Source: Clostridia bacterium (lineage in GTDB: Bacteria > Bacillota > Clostridia > Oscillospirales > CAG-272). Taken from it: a stretch of DNA of 64,000 nucleotides. Shown here in pieces: positions 43,523 to 53,600 of the stretch (the stretch's first letter is position 1; each line of letters begins with the position of its first letter). The stretch spans positions 29,190 through 93,189 of the forward strand of contig JAFTPV010000003.1 in the NCBI GenBank assembly GCA_017463125.1. The letters run 5' to 3'. A program made the position numbers and the translations under genes. The notes under the pieces were generated by a model, which was not told the origin of the DNA, did no database searches, and was given only the letters and a program-made list of their open reading frames with translations.

Positions 43523-44539
43523 ATGAAGGTTTTGCCTTGGATGTATAACCACAAAATAATAGAAGAAATCTCTCCCGAGATGAGATACGACGGCAAGGAG
43601 TCCTTTGACGCTTGGCAAAAAAGGGCTAAAGTGAAACTAGGGGAGCTTCTTGGTATGAAAAACATCAAGAAGACTGACGACACCCATTTCACTATTGAGT
43701 ACGTTAAGGATGCCGAGGATTACACAGAGTACCGCTTTACTCTCGAGAGCGAGGTAGGATACGTTTTTCCGTCCGTTATGCGTGTTCCCAAGGGGATAGA
43801 GGGCAAGATGCCCGTTATGATTTGCCTTCAGGGTCACTCGACGGGTATGCATATCTCTCTCGGTAAGCCGATTTTCCCGAATGACACAGCTACCATTTCG
43901 GGCGGCGACCGTGATTTCGTTGTACGCGGAGTAAAAGAGGGCTTCGTTTCCGTCGCGGTCGAGCAGAGAAACTTCGGCGAGTGCGGCGGAAATGCCGAAA
44001 ACGGAAAGCCTATGTGCCACGTTTCCTCGATGAGCGCTATTATAAACGGCAGAACGACTATCGGAGAGAGAGTTCACGACGTTTCCTGCGTAATTGATGC
44101 GCTTATAGATAACTTTGATTTCATTGACGCGGATAATATCAACCTCATGGGTAACTCGGGCGGCGGAACTGCTACATATTACGCTGCCTGCCTCGAGGAA
44201 AGGATCAAGCTGGCTATGCCCTCCTGCGCCGTATGCACGTATAAGCACTCAATTGCCGCTATGGAGCACTGCGTTTGCAACTTTATTCCGAATATTGCAA
44301 ATTATTTTGATATGGGCGACCTTGCGGGAATGATTGCACCGAGAAGGCTCGTTGTGGTAAACGGAAAGTGCGACCCGATATTCCCGGACGAGGGCGTGCG
44401 CGAGAGCTACGAGATAATCAAGAGAATGTACGAGGCGGCGGGTGTTCCCGACAGATGCGCGCTCGTTACAGGCGAGGAAGGTCACAGATTCTATGCAGAC
44501 GCTGCATGGCCTGTTGCCAAGGAATTAATGAGTAAATAA
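43523..44539 (+). CDS. Alpha/beta hydrolase (acetyl-xylan-esterase/dienelactone hydrolase-like)
   Basis: 338 residues, cytosolic. The catalytic triad is readable: Ser212 in MGNSGGG, Asp284 in NGKCDPIFP and His321 in EEGHRFY. CLQGHSTGMH is the oxyanion loop region. The N-terminal 80 residues form a cap-like segment seen in Clostridia esterases of carbohydrate type. It begins 17 bases after hom with AAGGAGAAAG, so it may be co-transcribed. The natural ester is unknown. Confidence 0.85.
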   Translation: MKVLPWMYNHKIIEEISPEMRYDGKESFDAWQKRAKVKLGELLGMKNIKKTDDTHFTIEYVKDAEDYTEYRFTLESEVGYVFPSVMRVPKGIEGKMPVMICLQGHSTGMHISLGKPIFPNDTATISGGDRDFVVRGVKEGFVSVAVEQRNFGECGGNAENGKPMCHVSSMSAIINGRTTIGERVHDVSCVIDALIDNFDFIDADNINLMGNSGGGTATYYAACLEERIKLAMPSCAVCTYKHSIAAMEHCVCNFIPNIANYFDMGDLAGMIAPRRLVVVNGKCDPIFPDEGVRESYEIIKRMYEAAGVPDRCALVTGEEGHRFYADAAWPVAKELMSK

Positions 44540-44543
44540 CTAG

Positions 44544-44571
44544 AAAGAAGCGGAAATACATCCGCTTCTTT
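44544..44571. terminator. Bidirectional terminator
   Basis: Perfect 11-bp stem AAAGAAGCGGA / TCCGCTTCTTT followed by TTTATTTT. Confidence 0.9.
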
Positions 44572-44572
44572 T

Positions 44573-45823
44573 TTATTTTCTTGATAGCTCGGCAATTCTA
44601 TTTGATTTTTTCAGTATTGCAGAGAGGGTTATCATCGACATACACAGTAAGATAACGTCCGTTGCCGAGAGAAGAAACACCGAGGATATATAGCCCGAAA
44701 TAAGAACGAATACAAAAAAGCACGGAGTAAAAAGGGGCTTTAGGGCAGGAAAATAAAGACGGGTACATTCACTGCCGTAGCAGTACCAGCAAATTATCGT
44801 GGAATAAGCAAAGGAAAATATCAAAACAAGCAGCACGTAGCCCGAAAAATCTCCGAGAGTGTTCGTAAACGCGGCAGTAACGAGGGACATCGGGGTGGAG
44901 TAATCGCTGATATTTTCTGCCGAGAGTAAAATCACGAGCGCGGTAAGAGTGCAAAGCAGAGTCGTATCAAAAAACACCTCGCACATTCCGAAAAGTCCCG
45001 CAACCTGCGGTGCACGCCCACGCGAGCGGGAATGTCCGAGAGCCGACGTTCCCGCGCCTGCTTCATTTGAGAGAATACCTCTGGCAAACCCCTCCTTTAT
45101 GGCGAGAAAAGATACAGACGACACAGCACCTCCCGTAGCGGAGCGTGTAGAAAATGCGGAAGAAAAAATCAGAGAAATCACCGACGGAATTTTAGAAAAA
45201 TTCAAAAAAATTACGCAAAAACACATAAATATGTAAATTATTGTTGTCAAAGGTATGATAATTTCCGTGATGTTTTCTATTTTTTTACCGTTTCCGACGA
45301 CGGACGGTAAAAGCAATATCAGAAGAAGCAGGGCGGCAAAGCCGGGACTTAACGAAAGAGTTTCACTCGCTACAGAGGCGGCGGCGCTGCTCTGCATAGC
45401 CGAGCCCATAAGAAGTGATAATATAGCTGTCAGTAGCGCGTATATCGGTGAGAGCAAACCGCCGACGCGACTGAAAATACTTTTAACGGCGCTTGCCATG
45501 CCCCCCTTCTCTGTCGGGCTGTCAAAAACCAGAAGAGTTTCGGAATACTTTATAATCATTGAAAATATTGACGATATAAAAAGCCAAAGTACACTCCCCG
45601 CACCGCCAACCATAATACCTGCCGCAACGCCGAATATATTCCCTACCCCAAGCGTTCCCGCAAGGGCGAGAGTCAGGGAGCGTCTCGAATCTCTATCCTT
45701 AACGGCGGCTATAAATTTCTTCACGGTTTTTATCGGGTGAAGAAGAAAGAAAAATTTCAGCTTAAAAAGCAAAAACGTTCCCACCGCCGTCACCAGCACG
45801 GGAATTAAAAACGATATCAACAT
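44573..45823 (-). CDS. AGCS-family sodium:alanine/glycine symporter
   Basis: 416 residues with about 10 transmembrane helices. Family motif LALAGTLGVGNIFGVAAGIMVGGAGSVLWLF (residues 53-83) marks the Na+/amino-acid site; GFARGILSNEAGAGTSALGHS (about 253-273) is the second signature. It imports alanine or glycine with sodium. Length is slightly short of the usual 440-480. The Shine-Dalgarno GGAGGA lies within the terminator stem of the gene upstream (45824-45864), so translation may be hairpin-controlled. Confidence 0.92.
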   Translation of the reverse strand: MLISFLIPVLVTAVGTFLLFKLKFFFLLHPIKTVKKFIAAVKDRDSRRSLTLALAGTLGVGNIFGVAAGIMVGGAGSVLWLFISSIFSMIIKYSETLLVFDSPTEKGGMASAVKSIFSRVGGLLSPIYALLTAILSLLMGSAMQSSAAASVASETLSLSPGFAALLLLILLLPSVVGNGKKIENITEIIIPLTTIIYIFMCFCVIFLNFSKIPSVISLIFSSAFSTRSATGGAVSSVSFLAIKEGFARGILSNEAGAGTSALGHSRSRGRAPQVAGLFGMCEVFFDTTLLCTLTALVILLSAENISDYSTPMSLVTAAFTNTLGDFSGYVLLVLIFSFAYSTIICWYCYGSECTRLYFPALKPLFTPCFFVFVLISGYISSVFLLSATDVILLCMSMITLSAILKKSNRIAELSRK

Positions 45824-45864
45824 AAAAAATCCTCCGCAATAAATATTTATGCGAAGGATTTTTT
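45824..45864 (-). terminator. Terminator hairpin that also contains the symporter ribosome binding site
   Basis: Leftward hairpin AAAAAATCCTTCGCA-TAAATATTTAT-TGCGGAGGATTTTTT (long stem with one G-U and one bulge). Its U-tract abuts the ATG at 45823, and the GGAGG of the 3' arm is the only Shine-Dalgarno for the symporter. Confidence 0.75.
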
Positions 45865-45874
45865 CAAAATTACG

Positions 45875-46366
45875 TTATTTCAGTATAAATATATCAACCA
45901 GCTTCCATACAACGAAGATAACTATGCCCACTATTACGCCGAGGGATACGTAATCAAGAAAACGGTTTACCTTTTCTGCCTTTTCTTCTTCTGCCTTATC
46001 AAGAGCGATATCCTCCTCGCTCTCGCGAAGCTCCTCGGGGATTTCTTCAAAGTCCTCGGGGTTATTCTCTTCATCAAGTGAAAAATCATACTCGCCTGCC
46101 TTGATAGCCTTGGCGCGCTCCATAGCACTCTGTAAAATTCCGTCAACGGTCTCAAAAGTGTGGGGGTCGGCGTCGGTTGCAGTCATCTTTTTGCCTATGG
46201 AGTCCATAGCCTCGGCAATTTTTTCGGCATCGGTGCCAAGAGTTGCCGTATCAAGCTCGGCAGAACATTCGTCACAGAGGACGCGGGTGTAGCCGTAGCC
46301 GCTCATCTCAAGTATCGGAGCGCTCTCCCCGTCTACCTCTCTTCTGCATATTGCACATTTTGCCAT
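45875..46366 (-). CDS. Zinc-ribbon protein with C-terminal membrane anchor
   Basis: 163 residues. CAICRREV and VLCDECSAEL give two CxxC knuckles of a zinc ribbon (residues 4-38). A helical acidic middle follows (DEENNPEDFEEIPEELRESEED), and a single tail transmembrane helix (about 140-160, SLGVIVGIVIFVVWKLVDIF). A tail-anchored zinc-ribbon protein of unknown role. Only three bases separate the UPF0291 stop and this start region, so these small genes form one operon with L-serine dehydratase. Confidence 0.8.
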   Translation of the reverse strand: MAKCAICRREVDGESAPILEMSGYGYTRVLCDECSAELDTATLGTDAEKIAEAMDSIGKKMTATDADPHTFETVDGILQSAMERAKAIKAGEYDFSLDEENNPEDFEEIPEELRESEEDIALDKAEEEKAEKVNRFLDYVSLGVIVGIVIFVVWKLVDIFILK

Positions 46367-46369
46367 ATA

Positions 46370-46537
46370 TTATGCCTGCCCTTCCGTTTTTATTTTCACT
46401 CCGCGAAGCTCTGAGCGCACGTATGCAATATACTCCTCACGAAGCGCCTTCTGCTCCTGTTTTTCTGCCTCGGTAAGCTCTCTTTGCTTTGAGAGTCTGC
46501 CAAGCTCGTTTATTCTGTCTATCTTTGCTTTTTCCAT
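46370..46537 (-). CDS. UPF0291 (DUF896, YnzC-like) protein
   Basis: 55 residues. IDRINELGRLSKQRELTEAEKQEQ and ALREEYIAYVRSELRG are typical of the helical YnzC family of Bacillota, function not established. The start at 46537 has AAGGAAAAGT, which overlaps the 3' end of the dehydratase gene (stop 46539). Confidence 0.92.
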   Translation of the reverse strand: MEKAKIDRINELGRLSKQRELTEAEKQEQKALREEYIAYVRSELRGVKIKTEGQA

Positions 46538-46538
46538 T

Positions 46539-47744
46539 TTACTTTTCCTTCGTGTAAAGCTTTGCAAGTCCGCCCGTTGACGTCTCGCGGTAGTGGTGGG
46601 AGAGGTCTTTACCTGTTTCGTACATTGTTTTTATAACCAAGTCGAGCGATATCTTACGCGAGCCGGAGAGGAAGTTCGCAAGACTCATTGCGTTTATCGC
46701 ACGCATAGCCGCAACGGCGTTACGCTCGATGCAGGGAATCTGCACAAGACCGCAAATCGGGTCGCAGGTAAGTCCGAGATGATGCTCGAAGGCTATCTCT
46801 GCCGCGTATTCTATCTGGTCAATTCCCATTTCAAATATCTCACCGAGGGCTGCCGCTGCCATCGAGCAGGCTGTGCCTATCTCTGCCTGGCAGCCGCACT
46901 CCGCACCGCTGATAGAAGCGTTTGTTTTTACAAGATTGCCTATAAGTCCTGCTACGGCAAGGGCGCGAAGCACCTGCTTGTCGGTGAAGCCGTGCTTTTC
47001 CTGCATATACTTTAGCACTGACGGAAGCACCGCACACGCACCGCAGGTGGGTGCTGTTACTATCGTGCCGTTATCCGCGTTCTGCTCGCTGACGGCATAG
47101 GCGTAGGAGCAGACTATTCTGTTCTCTCGCGTTACGGGGCTTTCGTCAATGTGACGGCGGTTGTAGAGATACTGCGCCTTTCTCTCAACCTCAAGTCCTC
47201 CGGGCAAGATACCCGACGTTGTGAGTCCCTCGTGTATCGCGCTCTTCATAGTTTCCCAAACTGTGTAGAGAAAATCATATATACCCTCGCCCTCACGCAT
47301 TATAACGTAATCGGAAAGCCTGATTCCCTCGTGCTTGCAAATCTCGGCTATCTCGCCGAAGGTGGACTCGGGATATATTTCGTCAAGAGCAGAAGTATCC
47401 CTGCCTTCAATTTTGATATCGCCGCCGCCGACGCTCATAACGCGCATTTTTCTCTGCTTTTTGCCGTCTGTCACAGCGTATATATCCATAGTATTTTCGT
47501 GAGGGAGTTCCTCGCGGTCTGTCGTATTAAATACTATTTCAACGTCCTTTTCGGTAAGGGAGCTTATCGCCTTGTCAGTTCCGTGTCCCTTACCCGTGTC
47601 GGCAAGAGAGCCAAAGAGGGTTACGGAATATGAGTCTGCATCGGGATTTTCCGCAAGGAATATCGACATCGCCTTCGCAGGTCCCATAGTATGCGAGCTT
47701 GAGGGGCCTTTACCTATTTTATATATATCCTTGATAGATTTCAT
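46539..47744 (-). CDS. sdaA: L-serine ammonia-lyase, single-chain iron-sulfur type
   Basis: 401 residues. It deaminates L-serine to pyruvate and ammonia. The beta domain GPSSSHTMGPAKAM lies at the N-terminus, the alpha domain after about 170. Iron-sulfur cysteines are visible in CGACAVLPS, ECGCQAEIG and CDPICGLVQIPC. Bacillus and Clostridium often split this enzyme into two chains; here alpha and beta are fused as in E. coli SdaA. It heads the leftward string ending at 45875. Confidence 0.95.
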   Translation of the reverse strand: MKSIKDIYKIGKGPSSSHTMGPAKAMSIFLAENPDADSYSVTLFGSLADTGKGHGTDKAISSLTEKDVEIVFNTTDREELPHENTMDIYAVTDGKKQRKMRVMSVGGGDIKIEGRDTSALDEIYPESTFGEIAEICKHEGIRLSDYVIMREGEGIYDFLYTVWETMKSAIHEGLTTSGILPGGLEVERKAQYLYNRRHIDESPVTRENRIVCSYAYAVSEQNADNGTIVTAPTCGACAVLPSVLKYMQEKHGFTDKQVLRALAVAGLIGNLVKTNASISGAECGCQAEIGTACSMAAAALGEIFEMGIDQIEYAAEIAFEHHLGLTCDPICGLVQIPCIERNAVAAMRAINAMSLANFLSGSRKISLDLVIKTMYETGKDLSHHYRETSTGGLAKLYTKEK

Positions 47745-47797
47745 AAATCAAGTTCCTTACTTTATTATTATATCTTATTTTAACACATATCGAAAAA

Positions 47798-48664
47798 TTA
47801 TGCAAGTGCGTTTTCGCTTTCTTTACTGAATACTTCAAATATTATCTCCGATAGCCTCATAACTGCGGGGCTTATCGTGCGGAGTCTGGGGGTGTAGAGT
47901 ACGGTTTTTCGCTCGTGGTCACCGATGTCGATAAGCTGAATGTTGTCAGAAAACTGGCCTCGCCACGAGATTGAAGGAACTATGGCGACTCCAAGCCCCA
48001 TCTCGACGTATCTTCTGACGTAATAGGGGTCGTCTGCCTGTATAACTATGTTTGGCGCAAAGCCCTCTTCCCTGCACATAAGCATAGTTTGCTCATAGAG
48101 CTGAAAGCTATCGGACATCGTGATAAACCTCTCGCCTCTAAAATCGGAGAGCCTGAATTTTTCACCGGGATATGCCCCCTTAAGACAGGCAAGCATCATT
48201 TTTTCCTTAAGAAGAGGGGTAGTATTATACTCTCCCTTGATATGCGCGCCTGCGGAAACTATCATATCGTATTCTACACCGCTGACTGCGCTGTGGTTTA
48301 TAATTATGGAAACGCTTGGAAACATTGCTCGGAATTTTTCTATCGCCTCGGTGACAAGGCGGCGATTTGTGTTTATAAGTATCACAATCTCGCCAAAAAG
48401 CTCGCCACACTTTCCGGTGAGTTTGTTTTTTGCCTCGGATATTTCCAAAAGTCCTTTTGATACACCTTCATAAAATATGCGCCCCTGCTCCGAGAGAGTT
48501 ATCCTGTTTGACGTACGGTTAAAGAGCTTTACCCCAAGCTCTGCCTCAAGTCTTTTTACCGTCTGGGAAATATTAGAGGTGGGGACGTTATATTTCTTTG
48601 CCGTATGTGAAAAATTTTCGCTAACGGCTGCATCGCAAAAGTATTCAAGCTGTAAAAATTCCAT
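47798..48664 (-). CDS. LysR-family transcriptional regulator
   Basis: 288 residues. N-terminal winged HTH MEFLQLEYFCDAAVSENFSHTAKKYNVPTSNISQTVKRLEAELG (1-45) followed by an effector domain with FRLSDFRGERFITMSDSFQLYE and GLGVAIVPSISW. It lies upstream of the dehydratase gene on the same strand and opposite the SemiSWEET-like gene; either could be its target. The start at 48664 is set by homology; the upstream site is weak. Confidence 0.9.
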   Translation of the reverse strand: MEFLQLEYFCDAAVSENFSHTAKKYNVPTSNISQTVKRLEAELGVKLFNRTSNRITLSEQGRIFYEGVSKGLLEISEAKNKLTGKCGELFGEIVILINTNRRLVTEAIEKFRAMFPSVSIIINHSAVSGVEYDMIVSAGAHIKGEYNTTPLLKEKMMLACLKGAYPGEKFRLSDFRGERFITMSDSFQLYEQTMLMCREEGFAPNIVIQADDPYYVRRYVEMGLGVAIVPSISWRGQFSDNIQLIDIGDHERKTVLYTPRLRTISPAVMRLSEIIFEVFSKESENALA

Positions 48665-48766
48665 AGCCTTAAGGCACCTACCTTTCACATTTATTATATA
48701 CCAAAGGGGCGAAGATGTCAATATACTATATGATAAAAGTTATACTTGATATATACGATTTAGTTA

Positions 48767-48795
48767 TTTACAACACGGGAGATAGATGCTATAAT
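48767..48795 (+). promoter_or_regulatory. Promoter of the SemiSWEET-like/esterase operon
   Basis: TTTACA (48767-48772), 17 bases, TATAAT (48790-48795), 28 bases before the start at 48824. Confidence 0.75.
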
Positions 48796-48823
48796 TTAAG
48801 AAAAAATAAAAAGGAGAAAAACA

Positions 48824-49126
48824 ATGTCTGAAATACTTGAAATCATTATGATTGTCAGCTTTGGCGTTTCATGGCCTATGAACGTTATGAAATCGTATAA
48901 GGCAAGAACCACAAAGGGAAAATCCCTCTCGTTCCTTTGCCTTATCTTCTTCGGATATATTGCGGGAATTGCTTCAAAGTTCATGAACACTGCTTATATG
49001 GCAGACTTTTCGTCAAAGTGGTACGTTGTATGCTTCTACATACTTAATCTGGTGATGGTTGGTGCAGACCTCTGCCTCTATTACAGAAACTGTCTTCTTG
49101 ACAAAAAGGCAGCAAAAGGAGAATAA
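48824..49126 (+). CDS. SemiSWEET-like PQ-loop membrane protein
   Basis: 100 residues with three hydrophobic segments (about 5-20, 36-54, 66-84) in the 3-helix layout of SemiSWEET. The segment FGVSWPMNVMKSYKARTTKGKSLSF matches the PQ-loop motif with Pro-Met in place of Pro-Gln. Such proteins dimerise to move sugars or other small solutes. It is two bases before the esterase start, so the two are coupled; a role in importing the product or substrate of that enzyme is inference. Confidence 0.75.
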   Translation: MSEILEIIMIVSFGVSWPMNVMKSYKARTTKGKSLSFLCLIFFGYIAGIASKFMNTAYMADFSSKWYVVCFYILNLVMVGADLCLYYRNCLLDKKAAKGE

Positions 49127-49128
49127 AA

Positions 49129-50637
49129 ATGAAAATTCTTTCAATCGGAAACAGCTTTTCCGAGGATGCGCAGAGATATCTGCACGCTACCGCAGAGTAT
49201 GAGGGTATTGACCTTATGTGCGCAAATCTTTTCATCGGCGGCTGCTCACTTGAGACTCATTATGACAATCTTATAAATGAGACAAGACCCTACGAATATT
49301 CCGAAAATGCGGAGTATTTAAGAAAATCAACACTTAAAGACGGCATTGCCGCTCATGAATGGGACATAATAACTCTTCAGCAAGCGTCACACCTCTCTTA
49401 TAAAGAGGAGAGCTATTTTCCTTACATAAACGAGCTTGTAGCATATTTGCGTAAGAGCTGCCCTAATGCGAAGATATATATCCACCAAACCTGGAGCTAT
49501 AATACTAATGAAAGACTTGCCTCCCATAAGTTTGGTACACATGCGGATATGTTCTCTTACGTTGAAAGAGCCTATCGTAAGGCAGAAAAGGAAATAGACG
49601 CTGACGGATTTATCCCTGCGGGAGAAACGCTCGAGAGACTTAAAAACAGGGGCTTTAATCCTCACCGTGACGGAAGCCATGCGAGCCTTGGGCTTGGAAG
49701 ATTTGCGGTGGCTCTTACATGGCTCGGTGCGATTTGCGGCTACGATATAACCAAGGTAAGCTACAAGGACTTTGATAGATTTGTAAGTGAAGATGAGTAC
49801 CAGGCGGCTATCGAGTGCGCCAAGGAATCCTTAGAAAACGGAAAGCTTCTTTACGAAATAAGAACCAAGCACAACGTTCCTTATGCTGTAAGCCACAGCG
49901 GCACACCCGACACAAATCCCGAAAGAGCGCTTGACATCTATCTGCCAAATACCGATAACTTTGACACCTTCGTTTATTTTCACGGCGGCGGATTCGTTAA
50001 CGGTGATAAGTGCGGTGAGTTTTCTCCTACCGTTGCAAAATACTTTACCGATAACGGCTTTGCATACGTGAGTGCAAATTACAGAATGTATCCTAATGCA
50101 CAGTATCCAGACTTTATAAGAGATGCGGCTCTGGCTGTTGCTTACGTCAAGAAGAATATAGAGTCGTTTGGCGGAAACGGAAGGGTCTTTGTCGGCGGTA
50201 CGTCAGCGGGCGGATATCTTTCGCAGATGCTCTGCTTTGATAAAAAGTGGCTTGCATTTAATAATATTAAGGTTTCTGACATTGCGGGCTTTGTTCACGA
50301 TGCGGGACAGCCTACAACGCACTTTAACGTACTGAGAGAGCGCGGATTTGACAGACGAAAGCTCGTGGTTGACGAGGCGGCACCGCTCTATTACGTCGGT
50401 GATGCGGAAAATTATCCGCCCATGCTCTTTATCCTCGCTGATAACGATATGAAAAACAGACCCGAGCAGACCGAGCTTTTGCTTTCAACAATGCGTCACT
50501 TCGGCTACGATATGTCAAGGGTTGAAAAGGTGGTCATTCCCGACTCTACCCACTCGTCGTATTGCAAGAAGCTTGACGAAAAGGGCGAGCCTGTCTTTGC
50601 GAAGGTTATCGTAGAATATCTCAAAAAAGTTAAGTAA
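49129..50637 (+). CDS. Two-domain hydrolase: DUF4886/SGNH esterase fused to an alpha/beta hydrolase
   Basis: 502 residues. The N-terminal half (1-230) is SGNH-like: GNSFSED with nucleophile Ser9 and the DGSHAS block with Asp181 and His184. The C-terminal half (260-502) is an HSL/esterase-type alpha/beta hydrolase with HGGGF (285-289), nucleophile Ser359 in GGTSAGG, an acid in LADND (Asp438/440) and His475 in DSTHSSY. Both active sites look complete, so it may remove two ester groups from one glycan. No signal peptide: cytosolic. A tight two-gene operon with the SemiSWEET-like gene. Confidence 0.88.
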   Translation: MKILSIGNSFSEDAQRYLHATAEYEGIDLMCANLFIGGCSLETHYDNLINETRPYEYSENAEYLRKSTLKDGIAAHEWDIITLQQASHLSYKEESYFPYINELVAYLRKSCPNAKIYIHQTWSYNTNERLASHKFGTHADMFSYVERAYRKAEKEIDADGFIPAGETLERLKNRGFNPHRDGSHASLGLGRFAVALTWLGAICGYDITKVSYKDFDRFVSEDEYQAAIECAKESLENGKLLYEIRTKHNVPYAVSHSGTPDTNPERALDIYLPNTDNFDTFVYFHGGGFVNGDKCGEFSPTVAKYFTDNGFAYVSANYRMYPNAQYPDFIRDAALAVAYVKKNIESFGGNGRVFVGGTSAGGYLSQMLCFDKKWLAFNNIKVSDIAGFVHDAGQPTTHFNVLRERGFDRRKLVVDEAAPLYYVGDAENYPPMLFILADNDMKNRPEQTELLLSTMRHFGYDMSRVEKVVIPDSTHSSYCKKLDEKGEPVFAKVIVEYLKKVK

Positions 50638-50649
50638 TATAAAGTTTAA

Positions 50650-50673
50650 GGGCAACCGAAAATTCGGTTGCCC
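50650..50673. terminator. Bidirectional terminator
   Basis: Perfect 11-bp stem GGGCAACCGAA / TTCGGTTGCCC followed by TCTTTTTG. Confidence 0.9.
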
Positions 50674-50694
50674 TCTTTTTGTTGTTATGAAGGA

Positions 50695-53600
50695 TTACTG
50701 TTCAGTGTTTGCGTTAGGGTCGCCTGCGACGTAGGCCTTATCGTGATGTCCTACAAAAACATTATCCACGTATAGGTCCGCGTTTGAACCTGTACAGCGT
50801 TCGTTATTCGTAAGATAAATCATAGGAGTACCCTGGTCTTGCGTTCCGCTACTTGCTTTACAGTCAAGCACAAACTCGTTGTTAACGTATACCTTGGCAA
50901 TATTTTCATTATAATAGTGCTCAAATCTAATAGTAGACCACGCATTTATGGAAGTACCGAGCGGCGTTACTGCCGTAGAGGTTGTTCCGTCTTCGTTAGT
51001 CACAGTAGCCGTCATACAAAGCTTGAATCCTGTTCCGTAAGAGCTGTCATACGCTTTGCTGTAAGAAATGGTGTACGTACGGTTCGCGATTTTTATTTGT
51101 ATAGGCGATGTACCGAAGGACTCAGCTAATTTGAAATCAAATTCAAATATATCACAACGATTTTCATAGTTAGCAAAATCACTAGGATATGCCAACCAAT
51201 ACTTCGCGGTCATTGCCGCGCCCCATTCCTGAGCTCCGTCCTCAAACATAAGCGCTCCGTCAACGATTGCAAACGAACCTGTTTTTGTTGCGGTGGTTTC
51301 GTCCTGCACGTCTTTGCTTGAGTAACCGCCTGAATAACTGATACTATCTGCTGCAATAGACGTGATTACATCGTAGTCCCACGTTTTTCCGGTTACTTCG
51401 CCATTCTCATACGCAATGTAATAATTGCCGGTTGCGTCCGATACGATTTCCTCGGGCGTGTCAGGCTCTGTGGTACCGCTGTCATCTGAACCCGTGTTGT
51501 CATCGGGCTCGCCTGCGACGAAATCAAGAGCGAGATGTCCTACGTATACGTTGTCTATCCAAAGGTTTGCATCAGAAAGTCTCGAGCGCTCATATGCGGT
51601 AAGATATATCATAGGTGTTATTTTTCCTTTTGATGCCTCACCGGCAAAAGGAGCGTCCAAAACATATTCATTACCTACGTAAACCTTAATGGTAGCATCT
51701 GCATAGTATGCTTCAAATCTGATCGTAGACCATTTACCGACAGTCGTACCGAGCGCAACGTATTCCTTGTTTGCATTCTGTATGCAAAGATTGCCGTTTT
51801 GATACCAAATAGTTAGGTTGTTATTTGAACCAAGCTTTATCTGAATGGGATAAGAGCCGTATACCTGATCAATCTTAAAGTCAAACTCGAATACCGTACA
51901 GGTATAAGAATCGGCATCGTTTGGATAAGACAAACCAAACTTTGCTATCATATCGCCGTTGAACTCTACATCCCCATCCTCGAACTTTAATGCTCCGCTG
52001 GCGATTGCAAACGAGCCCGTTTTAGTTGCTACTCTGGTATCATCAGTAGCCGCCTTATCGTATCCGCCGCTATACGATGTGTTGCCTTCGGGGATAGTTG
52101 TAATCGTATCGTAATCCCACGTTTTTCCGGTTACTTTTCCATTCTCATACGCAATGTAATAATCGCCGGTTGCGTCCGATACGATTTCCTCAGGCGTGTC
52201 AGGCTCTGTGGGAGTGTCAGGATCGATAGGAGTTTCGGGGTCGGTAGGTTCTTCGTTATCGTCGCCCGTGTTATCCTTCTCAAACGTGCCTTCCTCAAGC
52301 ACACCGTAGTAGAGATTATCGAGGTAGATAGCTCCCGTAGTTTCCGCAGAGCAGAGATATACGAGTATCTTCCTAGAGCCGCCGCGATCTGTCGCAGTAG
52401 CGTTAGCGAACGTGCCTGCAAGCTCGCCGCCTACGTAGATATAAACGGAATTTGTCGCGTAATCAATTTCAAACCTGATATTATGCCACTCTCCCTCGGT
52501 GAGTGTTACAGAGCCTGTCGCACCGAGAACGGTCAGCACCATATTATCGCCGTCGTGCTTTATATATACGCTGTATTCCTTTGAATTTGAATACAGACGT
52601 ATCCAGCCGGCGTTAGCGTCAGGTGCGGCGGAGAAGCCCACAAACTTAATATCGGTCTCAAATATCATTACGGGTGTTTCTATTCCCGTGAAGGATTTTA
52701 CGTTATACTGAATATACGAGTCAGCGTAGGTTTCCCTCTCGCCTCTTGCAAACTCGAGCGAGCCTGCCTTAACGTAAGGAATATCCGAACCGCTTACTGT
52801 GGGTGTCGCATCACTCGTGTCATAGTCAATTCTCGTGCCGTCGGTTATTTCGGCGTTGGTGTAGTAGTCGCCCGTAGCGTCGTCGGTAACAGCCGTCTCG
52901 GGATCAAAGACCTCGGGAGTTTCTGCCGTGTACGCTGCGTCGTATCTGCCAAAGAAGAGATTATCCATACGCACGTACGCGCTCTCGCTCTTCTCTGCTG
53001 ACATAAGGTACAGGCACATCTTTTCGGGAGTGTCGGCAGTCGCGCACTTGGCGTCATATCTCAAAACGTCGTTTACGAATATCTTAAGATAGGTAGCGTC
53101 TGCCGCAGCATAGCTCTCAAGGCGCACGTTGTTCCATACGTTAGGAGCAAGTCCGAGGCTGATAGAGCCGATGCTGAGATATCCCTTAACCATAGTTAAG
53201 GCATAATCGTTTCCACCAACACGGAGCTTGAAGGGAGTTGTAGCGCTTACGTTACCGAACTTGAAATCAAATTCCATAACGGTCTGCTTTGTCGTATAGC
53301 CCTTATGCGCGTCGGTCAGTGCGTAATTAAACCTTATAGAATCCTCGTTAGTATCCGACTTATTCTTGAAGTAGAGCGAGCCGCCCTTAATGTTAAGGTA
53401 CGCGCCACCGTTTGTCTCATGCTTTGGCAATTCGGTAGCGGTACTGTCGTAGTCGTATCTGTCGCCCGCGTAGCTTGGGTCTATATAATATTTACCGACT
53501 CCGTCGCCTACGGTAAACTCAACGTCAATAAGCTCCTCGTTAGGAAGAGTAGCCTTTACGACAGGAACGTCTGCCTTAAGAACAGGAACTATAGTAGCCT

